In this document: piece by piece, positions 9,455-19,025 of the stretch
Layout of the letters: each line of letters opens with the position of its first letter
How positions within the stretch are numbered: position 1 is the stretch's first letter
Assembly: GCA_009691845.1 (NCBI GenBank)
Contig: SIAJ01000005.1
Span: 1 to 64,000 of the forward strand
Direction: 5' to 3'
DNA from: Gemmataceae bacterium
GTDB taxonomy: Bacteria; Planctomycetota; Planctomycetia; Gemmatales; Gemmataceae
DNA: 64,000 nucleotides
Translations under genes and position numbers: made by a program
Notes under the pieces: generated by a model
The model's database searches: none
What the model saw: the letters and a program-made list of their open reading frames with translations, nothing else
What the model was told of the DNA's origin: nothing

Positions 9455-10390
9455 ATGTCCACTGTGCTGGAAGTCAACGGCATTCAGAAGACCTACGGAG
9501 CCATCGAGGCTTTGCGAGGCATCTCTCTTCAGGTTGAAGAAGGAGAAATGTTCGGCCTGCTCGGCCCGAACGGTGCCGGCAAAACCACGCTCCTGAGTAT
9601 CCTGGCCTGCCTACTCGATCCCACTTCGGGAAGTGCTCGTCTGTTCGGCAGGCCCCTCGATCGCAGGGACCACACGCTACGACCTCTGATCGGACTAGCG
9701 ACGCAAGATTTGGCCCTGTACGAAGAACTCACCGCACGCGAGAACCTCGCTTTCTTCGGGAAACTTTATGGTCAACGAGGCAAAGAACTGCAAACCCGTG
9801 TGGATGAAATTCTCGAGTTCACGGCCCTCCGTGATCGGGCCGACGATCGGGTCGGAACGTTTTCAGGGGGTATGAAACGCCGGCTGAACCTCGGCGTGGC
9901 GGTCGTGCATCGACCGCGACTCCTGTTTCTCGATGAGCCGACCACCGGCGTCGATCCGCAATCGCGGCATCACCTGTTCGAGGAAATACGTTCCTTGAAC
10001 GCATCCGGCACGACGGTGGTTTACACCAGCCACTACATGGAAGAGGTGCAATCGTTATGTCCCCGGATTGCGATTGTCGATCACGGCCGGGTGATTGCCT
10101 CCGATCAACGAGAAAACCTGTTGCGACTGCTCCCCGGCTCGCTGACAGTGCGAGTAAACGGTCCGACAGCGACGCTGGCCGAGCGATTGGGAAAATTGGA
10201 GGGAGTTAAGGTCGTATCCTCCGAGGGCGATGCGCTGAGGCTGTCATCGACTGATGTGAAGGCAACAACCCTGCGGCTCATCGCGATACTTCGCGAACTC
10301 GACATCGAACTACTTGATCTCGAATCGAGCGAGCCGAATTTGGAGCAAGTATTTCTGCATCTGACCAATGCGGCTGTCCGGGATACGTGA
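9455..10390 (+). CDS. ABC transporter ATP-binding protein
   Basis: Walker A GPNGAGKTT, signature FSGGMKRRLNLG, Walker B LLFLDEPTTGVDP. Confidence 0.95.
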   Translation: MSTVLEVNGIQKTYGAIEALRGISLQVEEGEMFGLLGPNGAGKTTLLSILACLLDPTSGSARLFGRPLDRRDHTLRPLIGLATQDLALYEELTARENLAFFGKLYGQRGKELQTRVDEILEFTALRDRADDRVGTFSGGMKRRLNLGVAVVHRPRLLFLDEPTTGVDPQSRHHLFEEIRSLNASGTTVVYTSHYMEEVQSLCPRIAIVDHGRVIASDQRENLLRLLPGSLTVRVNGPTATLAERLGKLEGVKVVSSEGDALRLSSTDVKATTLRLIAILRELDIELLDLESSEPNLEQVFLHLTNAAVRDT

Positions 10391-10410
10391 GAGTGGTTCC
10401 CCTTTTCATG

Positions 10411-10479
10411 GGGATAGACCTCTGGTCTGTCCGGGTTGGATCGGATGGTTCGAATGAGACAGACCAGAGGTCTCTTCCC
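10411..10479. repeat. Inverted repeat of the 'GACAGACC' family
   Basis: gggatagacctctggtctgt / agacagaccagaggtctcttccc; second copy at 25425..25497. Confidence 0.8.
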
Positions 10480-10567
10480 ACATGATGCGCCTTCGTCCAT
10501 ATTTCCCTCGCGATCTTCGCTCCAATTCGCCATAATACCTCCAGCGATCCCCTTTCGGATACTCGTG

Positions 10568-11536
10568 ATGGCTGTCCGCACACTCTTCGTTGCACTGTTG
10601 TTCGCTTTCCCGGCCCTCGCGGAACTCAAGCCGCTCGAGAAGGGAAAGGTCTCCTTCAAGGCCGTTGACGACCAGAAGGACGTGGTCGAGCGTTATCGCC
10701 TGGAGCCGAGGGAGTTCGACTATCAACTCAAGCCGCAGCGCGATCTGGTGGTAAGCGGCATTGAGATTTATTCGTTGACCTTTCCTTCACCCGTGAAAAC
10801 GAAATACGAGGAAAACAACACCGTCCACGCGGAGTATTTTTTACCCAAGGGGAAGGGACCATTCCCAGGCGTGATTATTCTCGACATTCTCGATGGGAGC
10901 CAGATTGTTTCACGAGGTATCGCGACCATACTCGCAACGCAAGGAATCGCGGGTCTTTGCGTACAAATGCCCTATTACGGTCCACGCCGACCGGCCGATG
11001 GCAAGGTGCGGCTACTCTCTCCGGATGTGACGCAAACGCTGGAAAGAATTCGCCAAACCGTGCTTGATAACCGCTGTGCGGTTGCGTGGCTGGCCTCGCG
11101 GCCGGAAATCGACTCCAAGAAACTCGGCATTCACGGCACAAGCCTGGGAAGTTTCATGGCGGCCCTTACCGCCGCGGCCGAACCGCGATTGAACAACGTA
11201 TCCCTACTCCTCGGCGGGGGAGGGCTTGTCGATGCGTACTGGGATCATCCGCAAGCCAAGCAGTACCTGGGCGTGCTGGCGTACTTCGGCGGCGACAAGG
11301 CGGGCTTGAAGAAGGCCATCGCTCCAGCCGATCCGATCACCTACGCTGAAAACCTCAAGAAACGCAACCTGCTGATGATTGCCGCGAGCAACGACGATAT
11401 CGTGCCGCCGAGTGCCGCCAGGGCTTTGTGGGAGGCGACGGGCAAGCAAAAAATCGTTTGGTTGAATGCGACACACGTGGGGGCCGTGTTCTATTTGTTC
11501 GACGCGACGGATCATATTGTGAAACACTTCAAGTAG
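10568..11536 (+). CDS. Secreted alpha/beta hydrolase-like protein (acetyl xylan esterase/dienelactone hydrolase type)
   Basis: Signal peptide MAVRTLFVALLFAFPALA; nucleophile elbow GIHGTSLGSFMA; late catalytic-like D and H (ASNDDIVPP, NATHVG). Confidence 0.8.
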   Translation: MAVRTLFVALLFAFPALAELKPLEKGKVSFKAVDDQKDVVERYRLEPREFDYQLKPQRDLVVSGIEIYSLTFPSPVKTKYEENNTVHAEYFLPKGKGPFPGVIILDILDGSQIVSRGIATILATQGIAGLCVQMPYYGPRRPADGKVRLLSPDVTQTLERIRQTVLDNRCAVAWLASRPEIDSKKLGIHGTSLGSFMAALTAAAEPRLNNVSLLLGGGGLVDAYWDHPQAKQYLGVLAYFGGDKAGLKKAIAPADPITYAENLKKRNLLMIAASNDDIVPPSAARALWEATGKQKIVWLNATHVGAVFYLFDATDHIVKHFK

Positions 11537-11550
11537 CAGGAAGCCGTCTG

Positions 11551-11616
11551 GGGTTCGAGGCAACGGCTCGAACGGAATGCAATCGCCAGGTTCGTTCGAG
11601 CCATTGCCTCGAACCC
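11551..11616. repeat. Inverted repeat (24-bp arms, one mismatch) downstream of hydrolase
   Basis: gggttcgaggcaacggctcgaacg / cgttcgagccattgcctcgaaccc. Confidence 0.85.
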
Positions 11617-11652
11617 TAAACAAAGTCATGTCCGACCACCTAGAATGAAGAG

Positions 11653-13083
11653 ATGACGTCCCACGCAATCGCTCACGCCCACGCTACGCCTACGATTACC
11701 TTCTGGGGTGCAGCCCAAGTCGTCACCGGCTCCATGCATCTAGTGGAAGCCGGCTCGACCAAGGTCCTCCTCGACTGCGGCCTGTTTCAGGGTCGCAGAA
11801 GCGAATCGCACCAACGCAACGCCAGTTTTCCGTTTCAACCGAAGCAGATCAACGCGGTTCTCCTATCTCACGCCCATATCGACCATTGCGGCAACCTGCC
11901 GACGCTAATTCGCAACGGGTTTGACGGCCCGATCTTCTGCACGCCCGCCACGCGCGATCTACTAGCCGTGATGCTGGTCGATTCAGCGAAGATCCAGGAA
12001 GAAGATGCTGCCCACCTGAACATTCAACGGAAATACGCAGAGCCGTATGTCGAGCCTCTCTATTCGCGAGCCGATGTCGACACCTTACTGGGCCAAGTGA
12101 CAGCAATCGGCTACGACCGATTCCGAGAACTCCGGCGTGGGATGCGTTTCAAGTTCCTGGAAGCCGGCCACGTGCTTGGCTCGGCCGTCGTCCATGTCCA
12201 GATCGATCGCGAGGGTGGCGATCCGCACACCCTCACGTTCACGGGTGACCTTGGTCGGCGCAGTCTGCCACTCTTGAAGCACACGGCCCCGATTCCCGCT
12301 GCGGACGTTTTGGTTTGCGAGAGCACCTACGGCAACCGCACCCACGAACCGATTGCGGAGACTTCGCGCAAGTTGATCGAAGCGATCAACCGCACGATCG
12401 CACGTGGCGGCAAGGTGCTCATCCCGGCCTTTAGCTTGGGCCGAACCCAACTCATCATTCACTTCATCCACCGTGGTATTCTGGATGGGACCATTCCGCA
12501 TGTGCCCGTCTATGTCGATAGTCCACTTGCCGCGAACATCACGCGGGTCTACGAGGATCATCCCGAATGTCTGGATGCCGAGGGGCAGCAGATGCTGAAA
12601 GACGGCACCGGCATTCTTGGCGGGGATGTGGTGACTTACATCCGCGAATTCGAGGATTCGCTTCGGGTCAGTCGCCGACCGGACCCGTGCATCGTGATCG
12701 CGTCGAGCGGCATGTGCGATGCCGGTCGAATTCTGCACCACCTGAAAGAGCACGTCGACGACGAACGATGCACGGTAATCCTGGTCAGCTATCAGGCCAA
12801 GGGGACAACGGGCCGTCGCTTGCTGGAAGCCTCGCCAACGGTGAAGTTTCTCGGCAAGGAGTTCAACAAGTGGATCGAAGTCGTGCATCTCGATGGCTTC
12901 AGCGGCCACGCGGATCGCGAGGACTTTTTGACCTATCTATCACCGCTGGTGGGCAAGGTCGGCAAAGTCCGGCTCATCCATGGCGAACGCGAGCAGGCCG
13001 AGGCACTCGCTACATCGTTGCTCGAACTCGGTTTTGAGGACGTGTCCGTGCCGAGTCCGGGGGATGTAGTGGAGTTGGGGTGA
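11653..13083 (+). CDS. MBL-fold beta-CASP ribonuclease/hydrolase (CPSF73-like)
   Basis: SHAHIDHCGNLP, HVLGSAVVHV, FTGDLGRRSLPLL, SSGMCDAGRILHHLKEH, GFSGHADREDF. Confidence 0.92.
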   Translation: MTSHAIAHAHATPTITFWGAAQVVTGSMHLVEAGSTKVLLDCGLFQGRRSESHQRNASFPFQPKQINAVLLSHAHIDHCGNLPTLIRNGFDGPIFCTPATRDLLAVMLVDSAKIQEEDAAHLNIQRKYAEPYVEPLYSRADVDTLLGQVTAIGYDRFRELRRGMRFKFLEAGHVLGSAVVHVQIDREGGDPHTLTFTGDLGRRSLPLLKHTAPIPAADVLVCESTYGNRTHEPIAETSRKLIEAINRTIARGGKVLIPAFSLGRTQLIIHFIHRGILDGTIPHVPVYVDSPLAANITRVYEDHPECLDAEGQQMLKDGTGILGGDVVTYIREFEDSLRVSRRPDPCIVIASSGMCDAGRILHHLKEHVDDERCTVILVSYQAKGTTGRRLLEASPTVKFLGKEFNKWIEVVHLDGFSGHADREDFLTYLSPLVGKVGKVRLIHGEREQAEALATSLLELGFEDVSVPSPGDVVELG

Positions 13084-13106
13084 GTCTCGCGTATTAACAG
13101 TAAAAA

Positions 13107-14483
13107 ATGCGTCGTCTCTTCGTCCTGCTTGCGATCGTCCTGCTCGCCGCCTTGGTTCTTCAGGCGGGCTTGCTTGCGTTTGCGATGTACGTACTCATCG
13201 GCGTGCTCATTCTCAGCCGGTATCTGGCCAAGAAGTGGGTGGGGTCGTTGGATGCCACTCGCGAATGTGTGGCAACCGATCCGGTTGAAGTCGGGGCCAC
13301 CGTCGAGATGAGAGTTCGGATCACGAACTCGGGGAACACGCGGGTCGCGTGGGTCTTGATCGAGGATCTGTTTCCCGAACAGTACCTGCGACAGAAACCA
13401 CCGCGACTGCGGATTACCGGACGTCGGATGAAACTCTGCGCCATCCGTGGCGGAGGAGCAACGGTTCTCAAATATGTGCTCGAGTGCGATACCCGTGGCT
13501 ACTACCAGCTTGGCCCGACGCTGCTCGAAACCGGCGATCTTTTCGGACTGCATCGTCGGCACCGAATCGTCGCTAAGCCATTTTTCTTGATGGTGTTGCC
13601 CAAGGTGCTCCCGTTGCCGAAGTACGACTTTGCTTCGCAACGGCCGATCGGCGAAGTGAACGTGGCCAGGCGACTCTACGAGGATCCCACTCGAAATGCA
13701 GGCGTTCGGCCCTATCAGGTCGGCGATCCGCTGCAACGGGTCCACTGGCGAGCCACGGCGCGAACGGGCGAGTTGCAGTGTCGCGTCTTCGATCCGACGA
13801 CTCTCGCCGGCGCAAGCATTTTGGTGGACTTTCACAAGGACGGCTATTCTTCACGCGGCGAGCCCTTTCGTTCCGATCTGGTCGTGACGACAGCCTGCTC
13901 GATCGCCTATGCGGTCACAATGTTGAATCAGCAGATCGGACTGGCCAGCAACGGACGCGATGCCGCGGACCTATATCGTTATCACGTTCAATCTCAGCGT
14001 GGTACGGACGAAGAAGAAGCGGGTTACGAAACTCGTGATGCCGCGCGACGAGAAGGCGAAGCCGACGAGGAGAGCAGCCGGTTGCGCCCCATCGTGGTCG
14101 AAACGCGTCGGGGCATCGAACAATTCCAGCAAATTCGCGAGGCCTTGGCCCGTCTCGAATTCACCGATGGTCTCAGCTTCGCCCGATTGGTTCTTGAGGT
14201 CACGCCACGTTTGCCGAGAGATGCGACTGTTATCGCCATCCTGCCGGATGTAAAGGTGGAGACCTCGACGACGCTCGGCAGCCTGCGGCGGCAGGGTTTT
14301 GCGGTGTCCGTGATCCTGATTGGACTCGATGAAGAAGAACGGTTGGTCGCTCATGGCCGCCTGGTCGCGGAGGGTGTTCGCGACGTGCGTCATGTGAACA
14401 ACGAAGACGAGCTGAGCCTGCTCGGCGATCAGGCACCCTCGAGTGGTATGAATCCCTACCAGTTGGCCGTGGCACTCGCGTAA
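13107..14483 (+). CDS. DUF58 domain-containing protein
   Basis: N-terminal TM; GVRPYQVGDPLQRVHWRATARTGELQCRVFDPT motif typical of DUF58. Confidence 0.88.
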   Translation: MRRLFVLLAIVLLAALVLQAGLLAFAMYVLIGVLILSRYLAKKWVGSLDATRECVATDPVEVGATVEMRVRITNSGNTRVAWVLIEDLFPEQYLRQKPPRLRITGRRMKLCAIRGGGATVLKYVLECDTRGYYQLGPTLLETGDLFGLHRRHRIVAKPFFLMVLPKVLPLPKYDFASQRPIGEVNVARRLYEDPTRNAGVRPYQVGDPLQRVHWRATARTGELQCRVFDPTTLAGASILVDFHKDGYSSRGEPFRSDLVVTTACSIAYAVTMLNQQIGLASNGRDAADLYRYHVQSQRGTDEEEAGYETRDAARREGEADEESSRLRPIVVETRRGIEQFQQIREALARLEFTDGLSFARLVLEVTPRLPRDATVIAILPDVKVETSTTLGSLRRQGFAVSVILIGLDEEERLVAHGRLVAEGVRDVRHVNNEDELSLLGDQAPSSGMNPYQLAVALA

Positions 14484-14496
14484 TATCATCTTCACT

Positions 14497-15150
14497 ATGT
14501 CCGAAGAAGAATACATCGACGCGATCAGCAAGCACATCGTCCAGCACGTTGGCCCGGTGACCAACGTCCTTCACGAGGTGGCCCCGGACATCGTCCACGT
14601 GGACATCCTCGTGATCGGCCCACGTGAAGAGCGACCGTATTTCACGCTGCTCACTTGCGGAATGAGCGAACGTGCGATGAGGGTTCCGATCGAGGACCCC
14701 GATGACTTGGCGCTCGTACCGGAACTGCGATTTGCCGAGCTACTTCTTTGCCTGCCGACCGATTGGTCGCTTGATCCGACAACCTTTCGCGACGAGTCAA
14801 ATTATTGGCCGATCCGTTGGCTGAAGCGATTGGCCCGTCTGCCGCATCAGCATGAGTCGTGGCTCGGGCTTGGCCACACGATCCCGAATGGCGATCCGCC
14901 GCAACCCTTCGCGTCCAACACGCAATTCTCGGGCTGGCTGGTCGATGAGCCAGTCCTGTTTCCAACCGAGTTTCAAAAGCTGCGCGTGGGTGAGAAGGTC
15001 ATCAATTTTTACGGGATCGTGCCGCTATTCGAGGAAGAAATGACACTCAAACTCCGCAAGGGCAGTGGAGCCTTATCGCATGTTTTGGATGCGGGTCAAG
15101 TATCGGAGTTGATCGACGTACAGCGCAAGAACTTGGGCAGGCACGAGTAG
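14497..15150 (+). CDS. Suppressor-of-fused (SUFU) domain protein
   Basis: HEVAPDIVHVDILVIGPREERPYFTLLTCGMSERAM...RFAELLLCLPTDW resembles bacterial SUFU-domain proteins. Confidence 0.78.
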   Translation: MSEEEYIDAISKHIVQHVGPVTNVLHEVAPDIVHVDILVIGPREERPYFTLLTCGMSERAMRVPIEDPDDLALVPELRFAELLLCLPTDWSLDPTTFRDESNYWPIRWLKRLARLPHQHESWLGLGHTIPNGDPPQPFASNTQFSGWLVDEPVLFPTEFQKLRVGEKVINFYGIVPLFEEEMTLKLRKGSGALSHVLDAGQVSELIDVQRKNLGRHE

Positions 15151-15155
15151 CCGGA

Positions 15156-16178
15156 TTAAACCGAATACATTCCGACTGCTCCATTTTCGCCGCCGACCAA
15201 CAGTCGACCATCGGACGCCGACCAGGCCAGCTTCGAGATGGCTTCGTTGAACTCGATAGCGCACTGCAATTTTTTGGCTCCCTCCGGGTACCAGATTGCA
15301 AGCTTGCCATCGGGAGCAGCCGACGCGAGGAAGGGCCCGCGGTTTTGAAATGCGAGAGCGGAAATCGGCTTTTCGTGCAACTCGAACGTTAGCGGTTTTG
15401 ATCCTGCCGGGCCCTTTCCCGAACAGTCCCATACGGTCACCGCCTCGCCACCGCCTGTCGCCAGGAAACGGCTCGTGGAATCCCACGAAAGTTCCCGCAC
15501 TTTGTTGGGATAGCCGGCCATCTCCAGATCTTTGCCTGATTTCACATACCAGAAATGGACGGAGCAATCCTGGGCACCACCGGCCAGCATCTTACCGTCG
15601 GGCGACCAGGCGAGCGTGAGCAACGAGCCCTTCCATGGAAATTGATTCACCGGTTCATCCGCGTCCGGGCGAAGAAGCGATACTCCTCCGTATCCCGCGG
15701 CTGCGATCTCTTTTCCGCGTGGGGACCAATCAATTGCCGCGATCGTGCTCAATGAGTCCTTGTAAGCTCGGGCCCGGGAACCCTCGGAGTTCCATAAACG
15801 AAGCTTTTTACCGGCTGCCGAAACAAGAAATTCACCCTTCGGAGACCACGCCAGATGTTCCACCCACGTTGCACCGCCTTCGAGTTCCGACAGAATCTCG
15901 CCTGTTGCCGGGTTCCACAATCGAACTTTCCCGTCCTGCCCCGAGGTTGCCAATCGCTTGCCATCGGGACTCCAGGCGAGATCAGTCGTGCCAAAACCGT
16001 GACCTGAGAGTTGGAAATTGATCGTGCCGCTGGCAACGTCGAGTAGGAAAACCGGGCCGGCGACCGAAGCGACGGCAACCGTCGAGCCATTGGGGGACCA
16101 GCCGATCGCGATGACATGATCGTTAATGTTGTGAGTCCAGCGTAATGCGAGACGAGGCGGAGCGGTGAGTCGAGCCAT
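15156..16178 (-). CDS. WD40 repeat protein
   Basis: Repeated IGWSPNGSTVAVAS, LAWSPDGKRLATSGQDGKVRLWN, LAWSPKGEFLVSAAGKKLRLWN, LAWSPDGKMLAGGAQDCSVHFW. Confidence 0.9.
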   Translation of the reverse strand: MARLTAPPRLALRWTHNINDHVIAIGWSPNGSTVAVASVAGPVFLLDVASGTINFQLSGHGFGTTDLAWSPDGKRLATSGQDGKVRLWNPATGEILSELEGGATWVEHLAWSPKGEFLVSAAGKKLRLWNSEGSRARAYKDSLSTIAAIDWSPRGKEIAAAGYGGVSLLRPDADEPVNQFPWKGSLLTLAWSPDGKMLAGGAQDCSVHFWYVKSGKDLEMAGYPNKVRELSWDSTSRFLATGGGEAVTVWDCSGKGPAGSKPLTFELHEKPISALAFQNRGPFLASAAPDGKLAIWYPEGAKKLQCAIEFNEAISKLAWSASDGRLLVGGENGAVGMYSV

Positions 16179-16609
16179 GTGGATCCTGGGGTGAAGGCAT
16201 CGCCCATCTTAGCGGGACGTTCGTCTCCCGCGAATCTAGTCGAGATGAGATGCTGAAAAAAGGATCGAAGAACCACCTGCGATCGTTCATCCGTCGATCG
16301 CCACAGGGAAAGTTCGGCGATCCTGGCGAGATCCGTTCCACGAAACCTTTTGCGGAATCAAGCGTGGCGTTGGAATGGTGTGTGATTCGGATGTGCAATC
16401 GCTGGGTGTTCGTCGCGGGATTGTTCAACAGCGCCCTCGAGACGCTCGTGCACAGGCTCGACTCGGAAACGAAATCGCGGTGGAACGGCCCATTCGACAT
16501 TGCTGCCAGGGCCGTTCGCACCGCAAGTTTGTTTGCCACTCTGATCGCAGCGATCGCCATCACCAACCGCTTCGGCAAACCGATGAAGTGGTGGGAGCAA
16601 ACTCGATCA

Positions 16610-18064
16610 TTACCACTTATATTGCAGGCCCAGGCTAATGCCTTGCACCCACACGTTGGACGATTCGAATCTCGGTAGCGGACGGACACTGCTCGCCGGC
16701 GGTTGGGCTGGCCAGTCCGGCAAAAGGTTTTCGTCGATGACGCGGTCGATCAGATCGCCCGGTCGAACGACATTGTTAATGTACATCAGCGTGTAGCCTC
16801 CGGAGACCCGCAGCCGGGAGGTGATGTCGTAACCGATATTGATTCCGGCTTCCGGCAAGAACGCGAACTGATCCTTCCGCTGTTCGCCGATGTTGCTGCT
16901 GAGCGCCAGCATGCCTCCAACCTGATCCGGCGGTGCTCCACCGGCAAGCTGGGTGATTGAGCCATTGATACTCGCGTATTTCCGATTCATACCGGCGGCA
17001 ATCTTCGCTCGCAATTCCACGTTCCAGGGACCGTATGCGTACTGGTAGATGGCACCAATCTGCAGGCCATAGAAATTGTTGCTGGTCTTGAAGGAATCCG
17101 TGAGTGACCGCGAGATGCCCGGAACCGGGCCCCCAGGCAATCCCGTCGAACTCTCGGTGATTTCGAGTTCCTCTTCCAAATTCAGGTAGCGGAAACCGGC
17201 AATCAAATCGAGGCTGTTGATCGGATCGGTCCACCAGTGTCGTCGAGCGTTTAATTCGCCGCCGTACAAATTGCTTCGAGTTAAAACATTAACCGTGCCG
17301 CTGAACACGCCAGCCCGCGAGACGAGCTCGGCATTCTCGCCTTGCGAGTTCATGCTGAAGAAGGGACGTGCGAGATCCGCATCGCCCACGGTTCCCGTGT
17401 CCGCCGTGAAGGTCGTTTCGTTCGAGCGAGTGAAGAATGCGTTGAGTTCAACCGCCCAGCAGGGTGAGAACCAATATCCGAGCGTCAGGCGGCCGCCATA
17501 GCGAGGGTTCGTCTCCATCGTCTCCCCACCGGACAAGACACTGACATCTCCGTTGCCAATAATTCCACTTGTGCCGAAAGGGCCTGTGGTGACAAGCGGT
17601 GGCACCGTGTAGCCGTTAACTTGCCACAAGAGCGCTTCCATGCCGACATACCAGTTCGTTTGGGTCTGGCAGCCTCCCATCGGGCATGCCGAGCCTCCAC
17701 TGAGGACTGGGTCCATCATGGTGACTGGACCAGACGGGATCGGCGGGCCATAAATCGTGCCCGGAGGTACGCTCAGCATGGGGCCGGTAATAGCACCCGG
17801 GGGCAAAGGGCCAGCAGGGCCGCCCGGAAGCGGAGGAGTTCCAGGCAGAGGCAAGGGAGATGGCACGGAGGGCAGCTCCGCGACCGTTCCCTTGGGCATT
17901 GCCTTTGGAATCTCGAAGGCGGCCGCGGGCTCGACTCCAGGGGATTGGGCCCGGATGGTGATTGCCGCCGGGATTCCAAGTCGGGCTGCTGGGGCTCGAT
18001 CCTGGGCTAGCAAAGAGCACGGCAATACCAGCGTGCAACCCAAGCCAAACAATGTGCGCTTCAT
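16610..18064 (-). CDS. BBP7-family-like outer membrane beta-barrel protein
   Basis: Signal peptide MKRTLFGLGCTLVLPCSLLAQ; WYVGMEALLWQVNG, RLTLGYWFSPCWAVELNAFF, GFRYLNLEEELEI, YTLMYINNVVRPGDLID; start at ATG 18064. Confidence 0.8.
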   Translation of the reverse strand: MKRTLFGLGCTLVLPCSLLAQDRAPAARLGIPAAITIRAQSPGVEPAAAFEIPKAMPKGTVAELPSVPSPLPLPGTPPLPGGPAGPLPPGAITGPMLSVPPGTIYGPPIPSGPVTMMDPVLSGGSACPMGGCQTQTNWYVGMEALLWQVNGYTVPPLVTTGPFGTSGIIGNGDVSVLSGGETMETNPRYGGRLTLGYWFSPCWAVELNAFFTRSNETTFTADTGTVGDADLARPFFSMNSQGENAELVSRAGVFSGTVNVLTRSNLYGGELNARRHWWTDPINSLDLIAGFRYLNLEEELEITESSTGLPGGPVPGISRSLTDSFKTSNNFYGLQIGAIYQYAYGPWNVELRAKIAAGMNRKYASINGSITQLAGGAPPDQVGGMLALSSNIGEQRKDQFAFLPEAGINIGYDITSRLRVSGGYTLMYINNVVRPGDLIDRVIDENLLPDWPAQPPASSVRPLPRFESSNVWVQGISLGLQYKW

Positions 18065-18417
18065 CAACTCGCCCTCCGGGCAATGTTCGCGTACCAATCG
18101 CCTCGCGTGTCCTGCTCAGCCCTCGAAGGCGTGACTGCAGGGAGAATTCGATTCACCACGAGGCTTTTTTTCTTCGTCGCAGCAAGCTCGGCGAAGTACG
18201 GGAACTGCGAGATTGTGGTGGACCTGAACGATTATGGGGCTGCGCTTTTGTCTTGCCCAGCATAATCCGCGTGTCCGTCGCGCAAGACCTTCTGAATTCA
18301 ACAATTCTTCCGGCGGGAGAGCAATCGTTGCACGATCGATGTTTATCAGGACGATCAGAACAATTGCCTCGGCACGGAAGCTCGGTGATCGGCTGCGGGG
18401 CACGAAGGAGTCCAATT

Positions 18418-18714
18418 ATGTCCCGTCGTGGAATTCAATTCGGTGTGATGGCCCTGGCGCTGGCCATTGCCGCACCCTCAATCAGCTTGGCCTATTTCCC
18501 GCCTCAAATTGGGCTTACGAATCCGAACACTCCTCCCGAACCATTCGGCGTGCCCAGTCAAGGCGGACTCGGCGAGCCGGAACCGCCCGATCCAGGCCTG
18601 GGACCCACCGTCCAAACACCGGAGCCCGCTTCGATCGTAACCGCCCTCACCGGCTTGGCGATGGCAGGGGCGTTTGCGTTGCGGAGAAAACTGCGGGCTC
18701 ATCAGGCGGCTTGA
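18418..18714 (+). CDS. Small PEP-CTERM sorting-domain protein
   Basis: Signal peptide then C-terminal PEPASIVTALTGLAMAGAFALRRKLR. Confidence 0.82.
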   Translation: MSRRGIQFGVMALALAIAAPSISLAYFPPQIGLTNPNTPPEPFGVPSQGGLGEPEPPDPGLGPTVQTPEPASIVTALTGLAMAGAFALRRKLRAHQAA

Positions 18715-19025
18715 ACCGAATTCGAAGAATCACCTGCTGGAAGGCTAGTACTTGGTCACAGCTAAAACTTCGGGGTGGAGCATGGGATAAATCGGCGATT
18801 CTGCCTGGCACAAGGAGGCGTGCCATACAGGAGATTCTTCTGGTGCGATTGATGGAGCAAGTGCGGGATGAGCTTCAACGGTCAAGAAGATCCGACAGTG
18901 GCTGGTCGGACGTGGCTACAGGGACACGCTTCATCGGTCCAAATGGGTGCAAGCTCTCTACCCTCCTTTTTACGGAACGGGCCCGGGCGGTTGTGAGCTG
19001 TTTCAACGAAGGAAACCTACCGAAG

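Noticed and set aside
18718-19025. Possible transposase or other gene remnant between the PEP-CTERM gene and asnB
   Set aside because: Short ORFs on both strands give no recognisable motif; not supportable without a search.
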